DNA of 64,000 bases from Monomorium pharaonis (Eukaryota > Arthropoda > Insecta > Hymenoptera > Formicidae), in NCBI RefSeq assembly GCF_013373865.1, contig NC_050472.1:15078360-15142359 (forward strand), given 5' to 3'. A program made the translations under genes and the position numbers. This document shows, in pieces, positions 34,975 to 46,686 of the stretch (positions are counted from its first letter, which is position 1; the number at the start of each line of letters is the position of its first letter). Below the pieces are notes generated by a model, which made no database searches, was not told the DNA's origin, and saw only the letters and a list, made by a program, of their open reading frames with translations.

Positions 34975-36530
34975 ATGCAAGAAGATTATTAAAACTGAAG
35001 TAGTACAATGCAAATCATGCGTTAAACTGTTTTACCATCTAGCTGTGTTAGTAAACACAAAATTTATGATAGAAATAATGAATTAGTATTGTGCCAGGGT
35101 TCCTTTGCAAAATTTGGGATAGAGAGTAAAAATGGAGAAGTAAAGAAAACAGCAGGTAGCAACAGAGACAGACTCGGATCGACGGGAGCATTTGGAAGAC
35201 CAAGCATAAGTATGAGTGGATCAGCAAATGTGGACCTAAAAATAGATTGGCTTATAAGAACAATAAAAGAAATAAAAGACGAGATTATATGTAAGAAGGA
35301 AATGAAAGTGATGATAAAGGAAATTATCTAGTGACTCTTTGAGTTAAAGAATATCAAAGAAGAACTAGAAGAAGGATGCTATCCACTGGATCTAGTAATT
35401 TATCAAAAAGAGCACAGAAGAGTTATAGCGAGATGGTTAAAGAAAAGAAAAAAGAAAATAGTATAAATGTTAAACCTAAGATTCAGCAAAAAATGTTGAT
35501 ACGGTTATTAATAAAAAAGAAAGTAGATATAAAGAATATGGAAATGGGAGTAACGAAGATAAGGAAAGAAAACAATGGTACAGTCATCTTTTGGGATGTG
35601 AGACTGAAGAAGAAGTGGCAAAATTGAAAACGATACAGTAAAGCAAGCTGGGTGATGACTTTAAAGTTATTGAGTCACTACAGATGAAGCCGAAAGTAAA
35701 AATTGTTTGTATTGACAAAGAAGAATGGAACCTGAGTGAAGAATTAATTGATTCAATCCAAAAGCTGAATAAATTTGGGATACAAGAAGAAAGTAATATG
35801 AGAATAGTGAAAAGATTAAAAACTCAATCTAATAAAAGAGGTAAAACAGAAGGCACCATAATAATAAGAACTAGATGAAAAAACACATGAATTAATGTTG
35901 AGCCAAAGAAAAGTAAATATAGGATGGAAAAAATGTCTTATATTTAATCATATCAGTGTCAAGAGATGCTTTAAATGCTGGGGCTACCAATACGAAATAC
36001 TGTACGCGAAATGGGGCGTGCCATAAATGTGCAAGTAATCACAAATCAAACGAATGTACAACAAATGAGAAGAAATGTATAAATTGTATGTATAAAATGT
36101 AAACCAAACATACAACCTGAAGATAAAAGATGACTATGATGCATTGAATCGGGAATGTCCGACGTTCAAGAGGATTCTGCAAGAGGAGAAGAAAAGGCCG
36201 GCTGGGAGGATACAAAATAGCAATCACAGAAGGAAGAGGAACTGATACGAATGCGCAAATTTTGATAGCGCATAAAGATAAAATACATAATCTAGGTATA
36301 AAGAAGATTCATCCAGCAGTTATAGCAGTGTCCGAAACGAGGCTGACGTCTGAAATAGAAGATAGTGAGATAAATGTGTCGGGATACAGTGTAGTTCGAT
36401 GTGATGCTGAAAATCGGAACACGGGAGGAGTTATTTTATATGTGAGAAGCAACATAAAATATGAAGTACTTTTAATAAGAAAAATAATACAATGCTGGTG
36501 TATAATGATAAAAATACAGGATAATGTGTA
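34975..36530 (+). pseudogene. LINE-2 (window name): ORF1 with PHD-like and zinc-knuckle parts, plus endonuclease
   Basis: At 34976-35035 a C-x-x-C..C-x-x-C..F-Y-H pattern resembles a PHD-type finger. 35089-35870 is Lys/Glu-rich helical ORF1. 35960-36095 has zinc-knuckle-like C-x-x-C and C-x-x-C-x-x-x-H-x-x-x-x-C patterns. ORF2 begins near 36190, with endonuclease motifs 'VSETRLTSE', 'GYSVVRCD', 'NTGGVILYVRSN' (36300-36460). It stops at 36530 where a MITE begins. Many stops. PHD plus knuckle ORF1s are known from some insect Jockey/R1-group LINEs. Region 34673-34974 before it shows no gene. Confidence 0.65.
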
Positions 36531-37005
36531 TAAAGGAGGCTTTGCCCCTTCCCCTGCACCCCCTTTCCGTAATTTTTCCTAACTCTAACCCACCAATTTT
36601 ACGTCACTATTTGGTTGATGTGAAAACATTGGAAACGAACAGCGTGGAAAAGTCGCAAATCCATATGGTACAGTACAAGCGTGGACGTCGTTTAATCAAA
36701 TACAATTGAAAAATTGAACATTTGAGCTCAGTATTTTTCTTGGTTTTGCCATTTCATTGACTTTCTACACGAAGCAAACTCATTCGACACTTACTGTAAT
36801 ATTAATAAATTTGAACGTAAAGTAAACGACGTCTACGCTTGTACTGTACCACATAGGTTTGCAATTTTCCACGCTGTTCGTTTCTAATATTTTCACATTA
36901 ACCAAATAGTGACGTAAAATGGGTGGGTTAAAGTTAGAAAAAATTATTGGGAAGGGGTACAGGGGGACAGGCAAAACCCCTCCCCCGTCCACGCGTTCTC
37001 TACAT
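36528..37005. mobile_element. MITE with about 170-bp inverted repeats
   Basis: 36533-36680 ('ggctttgccccttcccc', 'gtcactatttggttgatgtgaaaac', 'gaacagcgtggaaaa') is inverted at 36830-36998 with about 90% identity by eye. A core of about 150 bp lies between. It ends LINE-2's endonuclease frame. The '(gt)cgcaaatccatatgg' block resembles the 'gtcgcaaacccatgt' block near FB1 and at 3925, which may be chance. Confidence 0.7.
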
Positions 37006-37142
37006 AACGTGATCAATCAAAGATGTTAATTTTTATTTAAAAAATAACGAATAAATATTTAATAATTAATTAGCATTTTAATTTGATAAATGTTAAGATA
37101 TAGGATTTAAAAAAAACTCCATTGACTTATTAAAAAAAAATT

Positions 37143-37225
37143 GGGGCCAGAGCGAGAATCGAACCAGCGACTCCGCGCTTACGAAACTAGAGCTCTGTGC
37201 GTTCGGCTCTGACGATAGGTCAAAA
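37143..37225 (-). repeat. tRNA-derived SINE-like sequence
   Basis: The minus strand has a tRNA-like 3' half with B box GGTTCGATTCTC, an anticodon-arm-like stretch before it, and a T-rich pol III stop after it (37130-37140 read on the minus strand). The 5' half lacks a clear D-arm and A box. Not a functional tRNA by eye. Confidence 0.5.
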
Positions 37226-37382
37226 TTTTCTGTACTTAAAGATATCGGAAATCTTCAAAATCGATTTTCTCGAGTATTTTTGAGAAGCGCATCGTACTGC
37301 TTTAGGAAATTGAAGTCCGGGTACTGATCTTCAAATCCTATAAGTATGAAAAAAATCGATGACCCATGATCCGTAAGGTCCC

Positions 37383-37540
37383 CTTGTCAGACCGATATTT
37401 ATAGTCGAATCTTATTTTAAGATTATCTCAAGTAATGTTTTAAGATGCTAATATGGCTTTGTGATTGGCTGGTATCTTAAGACAGTCTTTAAGATAAACT
37501 TAAATACAAGATCCGACTACGAAGACCGGCCTCAGAGTTA
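37383..37540. mobile_element. Small palindromic MITE
   Basis: 'gtcagaccgatatttatagtcgaatcttattttaag' type left arm (37386-37440) is inverted at 37480-37535 ('..aagatccgactacgaagaccggcc') with moderate identity. No clear target duplication. Confidence 0.5.
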
Positions 37541-37579
37541 CCAACTCGAAAATTCACTGGTTCCCATAACCAGTAGCGT

Positions 37580-38280
37580 CACAGGAAGCAGTAGTGCACA
37601 ACAAAAAAGATGATTCTGGAGACGTCTAAGAATATGTCTAAACGCTCTCCACAACACATTTCGAATATTGTGCGACATTATTAATTGGTATGGGAGAGAC
37701 ATAACTTAACAAATAGCGCAAAATCGAGCCATGCGGGTAATATTACAATGTAAGCGAGAAACCAAAGTTGAATGTATGTTACAAGCGTTGCGTTTTATGT
37801 CAATAAGGCAGAGGTTGTATTATAATACGCGTATATTTTTAAAATGATAAAAGGACTATTACCTGGGGATAAAAGGACTATTATTTTAAAAATAGGATAA
37901 TAGGTGATGTAAGTGGAAGGTTGACATGATAAGTGGACAATATTGTTGTTTAATTTTGACGAACGAGAAGCGCGCAAAAAGATATGTTCTATGAGGGCAT
38001 AAAAATGTATAATAATTTATCACTAGAAATTAGGAGCAGCGAGAGAGTGGAACAATTTAAAAGAAAATTGAAGGAATATATTTTATTATTAATTAGTATT
38101 AAGGTAATTTTTAAGTTACTTAATGTATTTAAAAATAGCTGTGAAAGCTAAATAAATATTTTCATCAATCAATCAATCAAATCAATACTAGCCAATGATA
38201 GAGCAAGTTGAAAAAATAAAGTATTTGGGTGATTGACAGTAAGCTAAGATTAGAAGAACAATGTAAATATGTTAAACAAA
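37580..38280 (+). pseudogene. LINE 3' region and RT scrap
   Basis: 37715-37800 reads 'AQNRAMRVILQCKRETKVECMLQALRF', the C-terminal RT region of Jockey/R1-group LINEs. The element ends at 38160-38180 with TCAA repeats. Directly after, 38190-38275 reads 'QVEKIKYLGV' and 'DSKLRLEEQC', which normally lies upstream of that motif, so it is from another copy or a rearrangement. It may be the 3' half of LINE-2, separated by deletion and MITE insertions. Confidence 0.65.
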
Positions 38281-38943
38281 ATTAGTTTTCGCTCTTTCCA
38301 CAATTCCGTTGCATTTTCAGGCTTCTAAATTTTATTCCCTCTTCTTCCTTCTTTTTCTTGATCTTGTTTCCAATTCAGAAAGTTCTTTAATTTACTCTTC
38401 TTTATTTAATCCTTTCTCGTAATCTTTTTTTCCGGCTCTTTAAAATTCTTTGCATTTTCCTCTTCTTTCTTGTACAGCATCTATCCTATCAGTCTTTGTA
38501 ATCTAATTCTTTTTCTTCTCTCTACATCTTTTTTTGCTGTTGTTTTCTGGATCATCTCTTATAATTTCTTCCAAAATTCTCCGTTGATTCGTTACCTGAG
38601 TCTCTTTCCAATTTGCTTTTTCCGCTCTTTTTTCGTGTAGACGCTCTGCTTCTTTTTGTACCCCTTTCTGCTGCCCTTTCCTCTTCCTCTTTCTTCCCCA
38701 TTTCTTTCTCCTTTTCACTTTTACCGCTTAGGGCATGCGATCTGAATTCACTCCTTTTTCTACTCTAAATTCCTTAATTTTACCTAACATACAAATTGAT
38801 GAATACACGGATAATGTGAGTCAGTGCAGAAATCAAAGCGCAAATAAAATAGAAATTAAAAAATTGATGTAACATGACAAATGTTAATTTAACTAAAAGC
38901 ATCAAAACAAACGCTTGATATATAAAAGATGATACCAAAACGC
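38281..38943. other. Pyrimidine-rich tract, no gene recognised
   Basis: The + strand is C+T-rich. The minus strand therefore gives a Lys/Arg/Glu-rich frame (38718-38503) that is most simply a product of base composition. No motif seen. Confidence 0.4.
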
Positions 38944-38947
38944 TTAA

Positions 38948-40175
38948 GAGGTAAGGCCACCTTGACACCTTAAAAGAATCGATTTTTTTTTTTAAACGTT
39001 CCTTATAGTCTCAAAAATAATATGTACTAAACCTGACTTCGAAATCGCAAGAGAAAATAAAGTTTTGAGTAAGTATAGTGTAGCGTGTCACCGCTGCGGC
39101 GTTCGAGTGGCTAGAGACTCTACGAGTGGCTTGATAGAAAAGTCTGTTACCTGCAAAAGGACATTTATAGTGAATTAAGCAGAGGTGATTTGCTGGAACG
39201 TTGCTTAAGCAGCTTTACACAAAACAACAACGAAAGAACACTAGTTTAGTCGATGGCGCCGAAATCGCATTCCAATGGAAAAACCGTCCTTGAAATAGCT
39301 ACTTATATATCTGCTTGCGTATTTAACGATGGTCTCTCAAGCATCTTACAAATTATGCAAGTGTTGGATATAGGCTAAGCTGGATATAGGATATAGGCCA
39401 ATATGCTAAGAAAGCAGCAATTTTTGCTTCACGACAGACGAGACGCGTATCAAGTATGCCGAGCGCCGTTTGTCGGACGCTGCAAAAACTGCTCGTTAAG
39501 ACCTCAAAACAGCTAGAAAAGAGACGGAGGAAACTGAAGTTAACCAGGAGGGACAGTTATGTGATGCAGGCATCGCTGATTAATGGTAATGTAATCTTTT
39601 TCTCGCTTTTTATACTAAAAATTGTTACAAAAAACTTTAAACGTGTTTTTCTCGAAACAGCATTTTTCAAAACACCGTGCAGCCTAACGTCGCCAATTTT
39701 TATCCGATTGACTTAAATCTTTCATCAGATATTTATTTCAACATTATCTAGGGCATTATGTAGGATTTTTGCAATATCTTAAAAATTTTCGCCACTATCG
39801 CTTTTTTTTATTCAAATTTTTTAAGCAAAAAATGACTTTCAAATTGTGGCCATTTTAATAAAAATGTATATTTCTCAAAACGGCTACGTACGCTACTAGT
39901 TTTTATCATGTAAGAAATAAATATTTTTGGTTTTTTGTTCCAGGCCACTGCGGAGTAATCGTGCACGTCGTTTTGCATGTCAAGCAAAAACCATGTACAA
40001 AAAATGACTGTCATGCGCTTAATATTTATATTAAGAACTTTAAAAAATATTTTTTATATTCTCAAATGTAGTATTAATAAACACCCAAAAAAATTTTTTA
40101 CTTGCACAGTGTATTTTTAATAGAAAAAATTTTCAAAAATGTCTTAAAATTTAAGGTGTCAAGGTGACCTACCCC
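38948..40175. mobile_element. TTAA-flanked transposon remnant
   Basis: Inverted ends GAGGTAAGGCCACCTTGACACC and its near reverse complement, about 30 bp; TTAA at 38944-38947 and 40176-40179. A plus-strand stretch (about 39420-39590) in two frames encodes an Ala/Lys/Glu-rich helical segment ('YAERRLSDAAKTAR') reminiscent of the C-terminal tails of some transposase-like proteins in TTAA elements, but I cannot name the family. Confidence 0.7.
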
Positions 40176-40502
40176 TTAACATATAAAATCGTGCGCGACT
40201 TACTATGAAGTCATTTTCAACTGTATATAAAACATAAAATAACGGAGCAGCAAATTAATTCTGATTTGACCTTGTATCACGGAATTCCTTGACAAAAAAG
40301 GAGCGCGAAACAACATCAGTCCATGGACTCAAACCACGTTGTGAGACATCTATTCCAAATCATCCATCTAAATTAGCATACTGGATAGAAATGCATTTGG
40401 CGTTGTGAACAGCAACGTGTAATTTTTTATAATTTAACGTGTTAAATAATGTTTTTAAACCTCCGCACAAAACTCTTTGTGAGTTACTCACTCATAGATA
40501 TA

Positions 40503-42277
40503 GGAAAAAGGAGGGTAAGATGACAACCTTAATGTTTGTCGATTTTTTCTAATTTCTGTAATGATGTAAAAATAATGATCTATTTTTTTTAGATTTACTA
40601 AAGCCTTTTGTATCTACCATAAAAATTAAAAGTTATTAAATAAATTGGAATTTTAAGAAATTTTGATTTTTTAAGAACGTGTCAATTTCGTCATCTTGCC
40701 CCCCTATATGGGTAAGATGACTTTCAGTAGTGAAAAAAGTTAAATTAATTGACATTATAATCTATCTATTGTTTATCTATATAAACACTAATTTCCTTAT
40801 TTATTTAACAATATATTATGTATTAATAGTACAACTACTTCATTTTTTTTAAATAACGAAATCAATAAATTGCTTATGATAAAATTTACTTACCTATTAC
40901 CACTATAACCAATATCACAAATTATAAACTTAATTTGCATAACATTGACGCAATTATATACGTTTGTTACAGAACATAATCTGTATATAACTACAAATGA
41001 CATCCGTCATCTTACTCGCAATCATAGTATTCATTTATTTATTTAACTCTGCCTACACACCTTATTTTTCTCCCTATTCTTACACACAGGGGTTACGCTA
41101 ACCCCAAAATTTCGTTGACTTATATCTCTAAATGTATTTAATCAATTTTAACTTTTTTTTTTTTAATCAAAAGGAAAAAATCTCAGAATCATGATGGTTT
41201 TGGCTGAAAAGTCGAAGATATTAAAAGAAAAGAGATTTTTTTAAAAGAATGAGAAAGGAACGAAAAATTTTTGTAAAAATTTGCCTTTTTTTCAAACACC
41301 CGTATTTATTAGAAAAAAATAGATAAAGTAATTAAAATGGTGATCAATAGAAAGGGAAAGAGTTGTACTTTAAGAACCTATCGTCAGTTTTTTTATTCTG
41401 TTCAAAAAATATATTTATTTCGTAATGTGAATTTAGTAAAAAATGAATGCAGTTTAAAATAATAGTAAAAGAAAATAGTAATATTTATTTAAAAAACATA
41501 ATTATTAATACACAAAACATAATTATTAATACAAAAAATATTTATTACAAAAGATTTTATTTGTTATAGAAAAAAATTTTAATTTGTAATGCTACAATTG
41601 CAGCATATTTTCGCAAAGTGATCACGACATTGGTAATATATATAAGTACTGTATGCGTAAATGATACATAATGAACAAAAAAATAACTTTTACTTACCCT
41701 TCAAATTTGTAACTTTTCCATTTTTTGTTACGTTCCCTACACACGAGGTAACTGTAACCCCAATACACACTTTCGATGCTCCTACTTCTGTTGTTTTCAG
41801 AACATTGACAACGCCCAAAGAGGAATAAGTAGAGCACAGTTCAAACCCTTCCCCCCCCCCCCGCAATCGCAGCGTCCCTTTGCTAAATACTTTTAAGTAG
41901 CGGGTATTTCAAAATCGACTGGGGTTACCGTAACCCCATGTGTAGGCAGAGAATTAATAAAAAAGTTACACTGCGAGAAATAAAAAATATGAATGCATTA
42001 GTATATGCGTTTTTAACTATACTATATCATGATTTTATTTAAAAACCAAAAGTACTAATTTGCTATAATTACGTCATTCCTTATAAACAAGTGTCAAAAA
42101 GTTACGAATGGATGTATTAAAACACATTTCTTATTATATTATTTACTTTTGTGGACCGATTGAAACCAAAGACACAGATAACCTATTATTATCTAAAGCG
42201 TTTAAGTGAGTTTTTAACATCGGATTGGTATCTGTTATTAGTTTAGAAAAATTAGCGTCATCTTACACTTTTTTCCC
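40503..42277. mobile_element. TA-flanked MITE with a nested TTAA MITE
   Basis: Ends 'GGAAAAAGGAGGGTAAGATGAC' and the reverse complement 'gtcatcttacacttttttccc' with TA at each edge. 'gtaagatgac' recurs inside (40728) and inverted (41008, 40691). The interior is A+T-rich, with no ORF. The interval 40180-40500 before it shows nothing I recognise. Confidence 0.5.
41047..41953. mobile_element. TTAA MITE (piggyBac-type ends)
   Basis: Ends CTCTGCCTACACA and TGTGTAGGCAGAGAA, flanked by TTAA (41043-41046; 41954-41957). Sub-terminal 'ggggttac.gtaacccc' palindromes occur near both ends (41091-41106; 41921-41937). 907 bp, no ORF. Confidence 0.75.
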
Positions 42278-42599
42278 TACATCATCTCGCACTTACAAAA
42301 ATAAGTAACAGTTCAATATAATAGAAATAAATAACTGAATAAATTAAAGTGTTAAGTGTGTAAAAATGTGTCAATTATAGTCCAAATTTATAGTCCAAAT
42401 TTTACAGAGGTCAACAAGTGTCAGTAAATATTATAAATTCCCTATAATTGAAGTATACACATGATCTTGGAAATCTGTATCTGTAAATTTAAACCTTGTT
42501 TTTGCAACTTAATAAATAACATTTCAGAGGTTAATCTCTAGTTTTAACCCCTGAACAAAGAAATACACTGTTAAAAAAATATTAAAAATCTAATATTTT

Positions 42600-42672
42600 T
42601 TTATTCTACAACGTATCCAATGCTCATTAAAATCGATAAGGGACACTTTTGACCGTTCCCTTGTAAGATACA
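42600..42672. repeat. Terminal fragment of the giant palindromic family
   Basis: 'ttctacaacgtatccaatgctcattaaaatcg' and 'ccgttcccttgtaag' match the right tip of the element at 20922-26434 (26375-26434). 42280-42599 before it shows nothing recognisable. Confidence 0.7.
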
Positions 42673-42725
42673 ATATCTCCGGATTCAAATCTTATTCTCA
42701 ATGTGAGTGTATTTAATTAAAATCA

Positions 42726-42877
42726 CCAAAATTACACATTTTAAATATTATACACAGTTTTTGAGAAAGAAGTATTTCGGGTAAATCAACAATAAGGTGA
42801 ATATGACATACTGGTGATTCACCCGAAATACTTCTTTCTCAAAAACTGTGTATAATATTTAAAATGTGTAATTTTGG
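42726..42877. repeat. 63-bp-arm hairpin, one mismatch
   Basis: Arms 42726-42788 and 42815-42877 are reverse complements at 62 of 63 positions, with a 26-base loop. Terminal sequence CCAAAATTACACATTT. Could be a tiny MITE or a foldback duplication. Confidence 0.85.
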
Positions 42878-43024
42878 AGATTATTTCTGCAAAATTTGAA
42901 TCAATTTCGTGAAGGACAGAAAAATGGCCTTATAGACTCTCCTTCTTTAAAAAGGTAAAAAAGAATGTCAAGTGTGTGCGTGCGTGTGCGCGCGTATATG
43001 TGTGTTTAATAATGTGTATCGCTT

Positions 43025-43255
43025 CCTTTTGGATCTAACAATTTTTGTATTTGTTAAGGCATACTGTTAATTAAATTTCTTTTTTTTCTTGTCTTAAATT
43101 GTACCGTTCTTCTTACAAAACGTTGCGGAGTGCTGCTAATGTTTGAATATTATATTTTTTAACATTTTGTTTTAGGATATCTTATAAATGCTCTATAGGA
43201 TTCATATCCGGACTCATAGCAGGTCGTAGCATTGTTGTTGATCTTGGATAATGCC
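43025..43255 (-). pseudogene. Tc1-like transposase C-terminal fragment
   Basis: The minus strand reads 'SPDMNPIEHL' followed by a stop and 'DILKQNVKKYNIQTL', matching the third-catalytic-residue block S-P-D-x-N-P-I-E-x-x-W of Tc1 transposases, here with the E of a DDE/DD34E type. The N-terminal two-thirds is missing. 43256-43900 has no other recognisable feature apart from a C9 run near 43335. Confidence 0.8.
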
Positions 43256-43906
43256 AAGAGCAGGACGCACTCACGCGATATTTAAATCCGATCGTTTATT
43301 TTCAAGAGAAACAAGTTTTTAAACTTTTTTACTCCCCCCCCCTTTTTTTTGAAAAAGTTTTTCCGTGATAATTTGTTCATGAATGGCTGATTTGAAAAGA
43401 CAAAGTTGTTCTTTTTATTTTAACTAATATTTGCTTGAAAACGATATAACTCTGTTAAAAAAAATTATTGATAAATGTTCCACAGATGCATTTGTTAGAA
43501 AATAAATGAGTTTAAAAACTCATACATTTTTAAACCATGGAACTGACTCCCTTGAGCTACGCAATTAAAAAGAATAATTTTCCACTTTTCAAATACTATT
43601 TTTGACGTCCGTCATTTTATGAAACGTTTGTTGTAACTCAATTTGATTTTATTGGTTTTTAAGAGGAAGGTTTAAGCTTTAATTTGAGCTTTGATTTATC
43701 TTGATACGATAATTTTTTGCGGAGTTATTGCTATTGAAAGATACACACAAATTTGAAAAAAGAAAAATTAAGTGGCCCGTTTTTTGCCGGTGAGTGTATA
43801 ATATGATTCATATATTTATAAAAAAAACTTTTAGGATTAAGTTTTCATTTTGGAACACTATCAGTAATTGATGTATTACATTTTTTTTAACTTAATTCTG
43901 TATACA

Positions 43907-44390
43907 GAGAGAAATGCAAATAGCGTTTAATTCTTAATAGGAAGATAGACGGAATCGAGATGAACGTAAAAGTCCACCATAATTTTTTGATATCTTTAAT
44001 GATAGCCGAGATATTAATTTTTTTAATTGTATGAATAAGAGCGCGCCGAAGGAAGCGTTGAGCCGCTCGAGCTATAGTACTGTGTTAAGCGTTGGCTGCC
44101 GGACGTGAGTCTAGACGCGTTAAGGCGGGACGCGAGAGCGGCAAAGCACAGGCAGCGGCGCGTTTTCCTTCCTCCCCCCGCTGGCAGCCAATGTTTGACA
44201 CAATGAGCCGGGCTATAGCTCGAGTGATTCAGCGCTTCCCTTGGCGCGTTCTCATTCGTACAATTTGAAAAATTAATATCGGCTATCCCCGGAAATATTG
44301 GTGGACTTCCAAAAATTATGGTGGACTTTTATATTTATCTCGATTCCGTTTATCTTCCTATTAAAAATTAGACGCTGTTTGCATTTCTCC
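43907..44390. mobile_element. Inverted-repeat MITE E1 ending at the exon 4 acceptor
   Basis: 43909-43990 ('gagaaatgcaaa..ggaagatagacggaatcgagatgaacg') is inverted at 44290-44390 with high identity. A more GC-rich inner palindrome ('cgagctatag') runs from 44040 to 44225. The right tip is 16 bp upstream of the first base of MLYCD exon d. A related element, E2, is at 45371-47388. Confidence 0.8.
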
Positions 44391-44406
44391 TTATATATTA
44401 TTATAG

Positions 44407-44546
44407 ACAGCATAAAAGGCATTGAAGAAGCTGAAACTAGAATTTTAGGGGGTACAAAAAGATATATAACATTTTTAGAAGAAGATAAATTAAAAATAAA
44501 AGCGGCAATATTTTATTCTATAGTATCTACGCAAAAAGGATTACAG
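44407..44546 (+). CDS. MLYCD: Malonyl-CoA decarboxylase, internal exon d
   Basis: Completes the split codon of exon c (one plus two bases), then 46 codons to a phase-0 donor GTAATT. Encodes 'LKIKAAIFYSIVSTQKGLQ', matching the conserved 'KITAAIFYSISLTQQGLQG' in the substrate-binding part of the catalytic domain. The acceptor 'tctccttatatattattatag' lies within and just after the end of MITE E1. Intron to the next exon is 44547-47498. Confidence 0.95.
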
Positions 44547-45020
44547 GTAATTGATTTACAACAATTTTAATTTGTTACATATGTTAAGGCCTTATTGCAA
44601 CCATATTGAATTTGTGACGTCATACGCGAGAATTGATCCATTAACAACCTAATTTTTACGCCCATTCTATATCGTAATTATTCATTGTATTCTGGTGCAG
44701 TAACTAGTAACGTGCTTATGAAATTCTCCAAATATGGCGAATGCTAACTATAGTAACTATTATATACATAAAAGAAAGATTTTTCTCTTTACAGGCAAAA
44801 ATCGGTTTTATATTGCATTTATTTATTACGGTTACATATTGCCCATCAAGAAAAACGGACAGCATTCACTATATTTTAAAAGTGTATTAAAGTGACCTTA
44901 TATGTTATTTTATTTTTCAAATTTATTTTTATTTACAAATGGTACAGATGCAAAAATTGGGATGTCAACGTGTCATTTCTCTCTTTTGATGTCACAATTA
45001 TAAATTACGTATATTTTTAT
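44547..45020. other. Intronic sequence, no feature recognised
   Basis: A+T-rich; no repeat boundary or ORF that I can support. Confidence 0.4.
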
Positions 45021-45115
45021 GTTCCGAAACTCACTGTCAGTACTGAAAATTAGCCTATAAATCTATAATATGCGCAACGTAAAGTATAGATTTTCAGTAC
45101 TGGCAGTAAAGACTT
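45021..45115. mobile_element. PAL MITE, copy 2
   Basis: 'ttccgaaactcactgtcagtactgaaaa' type left arm and inverted 'ttttcagtactggcagt' right arm. The ends are more decayed than in the copy at 46687-46785. Confidence 0.65.
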
Positions 45116-46185
45116 GGGATTAGGTGGTATGAATGTGAGTAAATGTAATCATTTGTGTTGCATGTGAGTGCGATTTTTTATAAGTTAGGTAAAGATATAG
45201 AAGAAAAAATATTAAGTAGAAAATAAGTAGGGAATTAGTGTAATTGGAAGGAAATGAAACCATATAAGAATTGTTAAGATATTTGTAAGAAAAGAAAGTA
45301 ACTACCAAGTAAATAGATGTGGATGAATGTGTGAATGAAGTAATATTGTAAACCAAGTCTTTTTTTGATAATATACAGAATATCCCAAAACATGTGAATC
45401 AACGTTCGTAAAAAGGTAGAAGAGATCGAGATGAGCATAAAAGTCCAATATTGTCTAGGGTTAGGTCCACTAATAATCGAGATTTTAACGTATGGAATCT
45501 GCAAATAATCTAATTAATTTCTATCGTAATTGTGAACAGTAAATTAATGAAAACTTACCATACATTCACGATAGATTTTTTCTTCTGTGTTATGGCTCGA
45601 GCGGATCGAGCTCTTTCCTCGGCGCGTTCTCATTCACATAATTTGAAAAATTAATACCTCGATTATTGATGGACCTAACCCAAGACCTAACCTAACCAAA
45701 GACAATATTCCAAGGTAGCAAGCTCACGTTATTTTGACGTCCCGAAATAGTCATTTACTGACTATTCTTGACGTCACGAAATGACGTCCTTATGACGTTA
45801 AAATGACGGTCGAATGTCACAAATTCCTGACGTCATGAATTGTACCGTATTTTGACGTCATGGAATGACGTGAACAATATGCAGTCAAAAAAATCTCTTA
45901 AATTATCCTGTTTCTGAATATAATAACACAAAGAGACTTCTAAAAGATAATATTATAATGCCAGAATGTTAACTAATGCGCAGTTTTTTGAGAAAAGAAA
46001 GATATCATGAAACTGATATCTAAAAGATTTCTTAAATCGGATATCTTTAAACTGCAAGTAGAGAAAAATAAAATAAAAAAAAAATTTCATTTTTTTTAAA
46101 TTATTTTTATCGACAGCACATACTAAATTTAGAACAAATTTTTATTAATTAATTAAATTTAAATTATATTATTTTATTTTATTCT

Positions 46186-46262
46186 TACTTGCCACTGGTA
46201 GGTTTGAACCCGAGACCTTAGGATTACGAACCTTGTTCTCTATCTGCTACGCCAATTTGACT
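46186..46262 (-). repeat. tRNA-like sequence inside A2
   Basis: Minus-strand copy of the sequence at 23955-24030, with intact B box (GGTTTGAACC on the + strand) and a slightly altered A box. Presence at the same place in both copies means it was part of the element before it spread. Confidence 0.6.
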
Positions 46263-46686
46263 CATCGATATGAGTACTTGTTATTGTCTACATATACCTA
46301 TATGTTATAAACTGACGCAATTATATTATTTTTTATAAAAGCAATTAAATTTTGCAAAACATTAAAAATAAATAGCATTAATTTATTTACTTATTAATTT
46401 CATTGTTAAATTTATCTTTTTCCATAACTTTAATAATTTGATGGAAATTGCGATCTATTTAGCACTAATACTTCGAAGCGTCCAAATGATTAATTAGATA
46501 GTTAACTATATAGATCATACATTCTAAGAAAAATTATAGTACATTTATTATCCTGTTTTTGTACAGTACATGATGAATTCAGATTTTGTGCATTTTTTGT
46601 TTGCAGTAATTGTAGACAAACCGTTATTTTTGAAAACATTATCTTTATGATAATTTTTTTTAATATCTCTCATTCAGGATGTTATA

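Noticed and set aside
37143..37225. Functional tRNA gene on the minus strand
   Set aside because: B box is good, but the D-arm, A box and acceptor pairing are not convincing; a SINE-like tRNA derivative fits better.
38503..38718. Lys/Arg-rich ORF as a nuclear protein
   Set aside because: The opposite strand is a plain pyrimidine tract; composition alone explains the frame.
45673..45697. CCTAA-type repeats as an insect telomere trace
   Set aside because: Only about three degenerate units inside a MITE; far too short for a telomeric tract.
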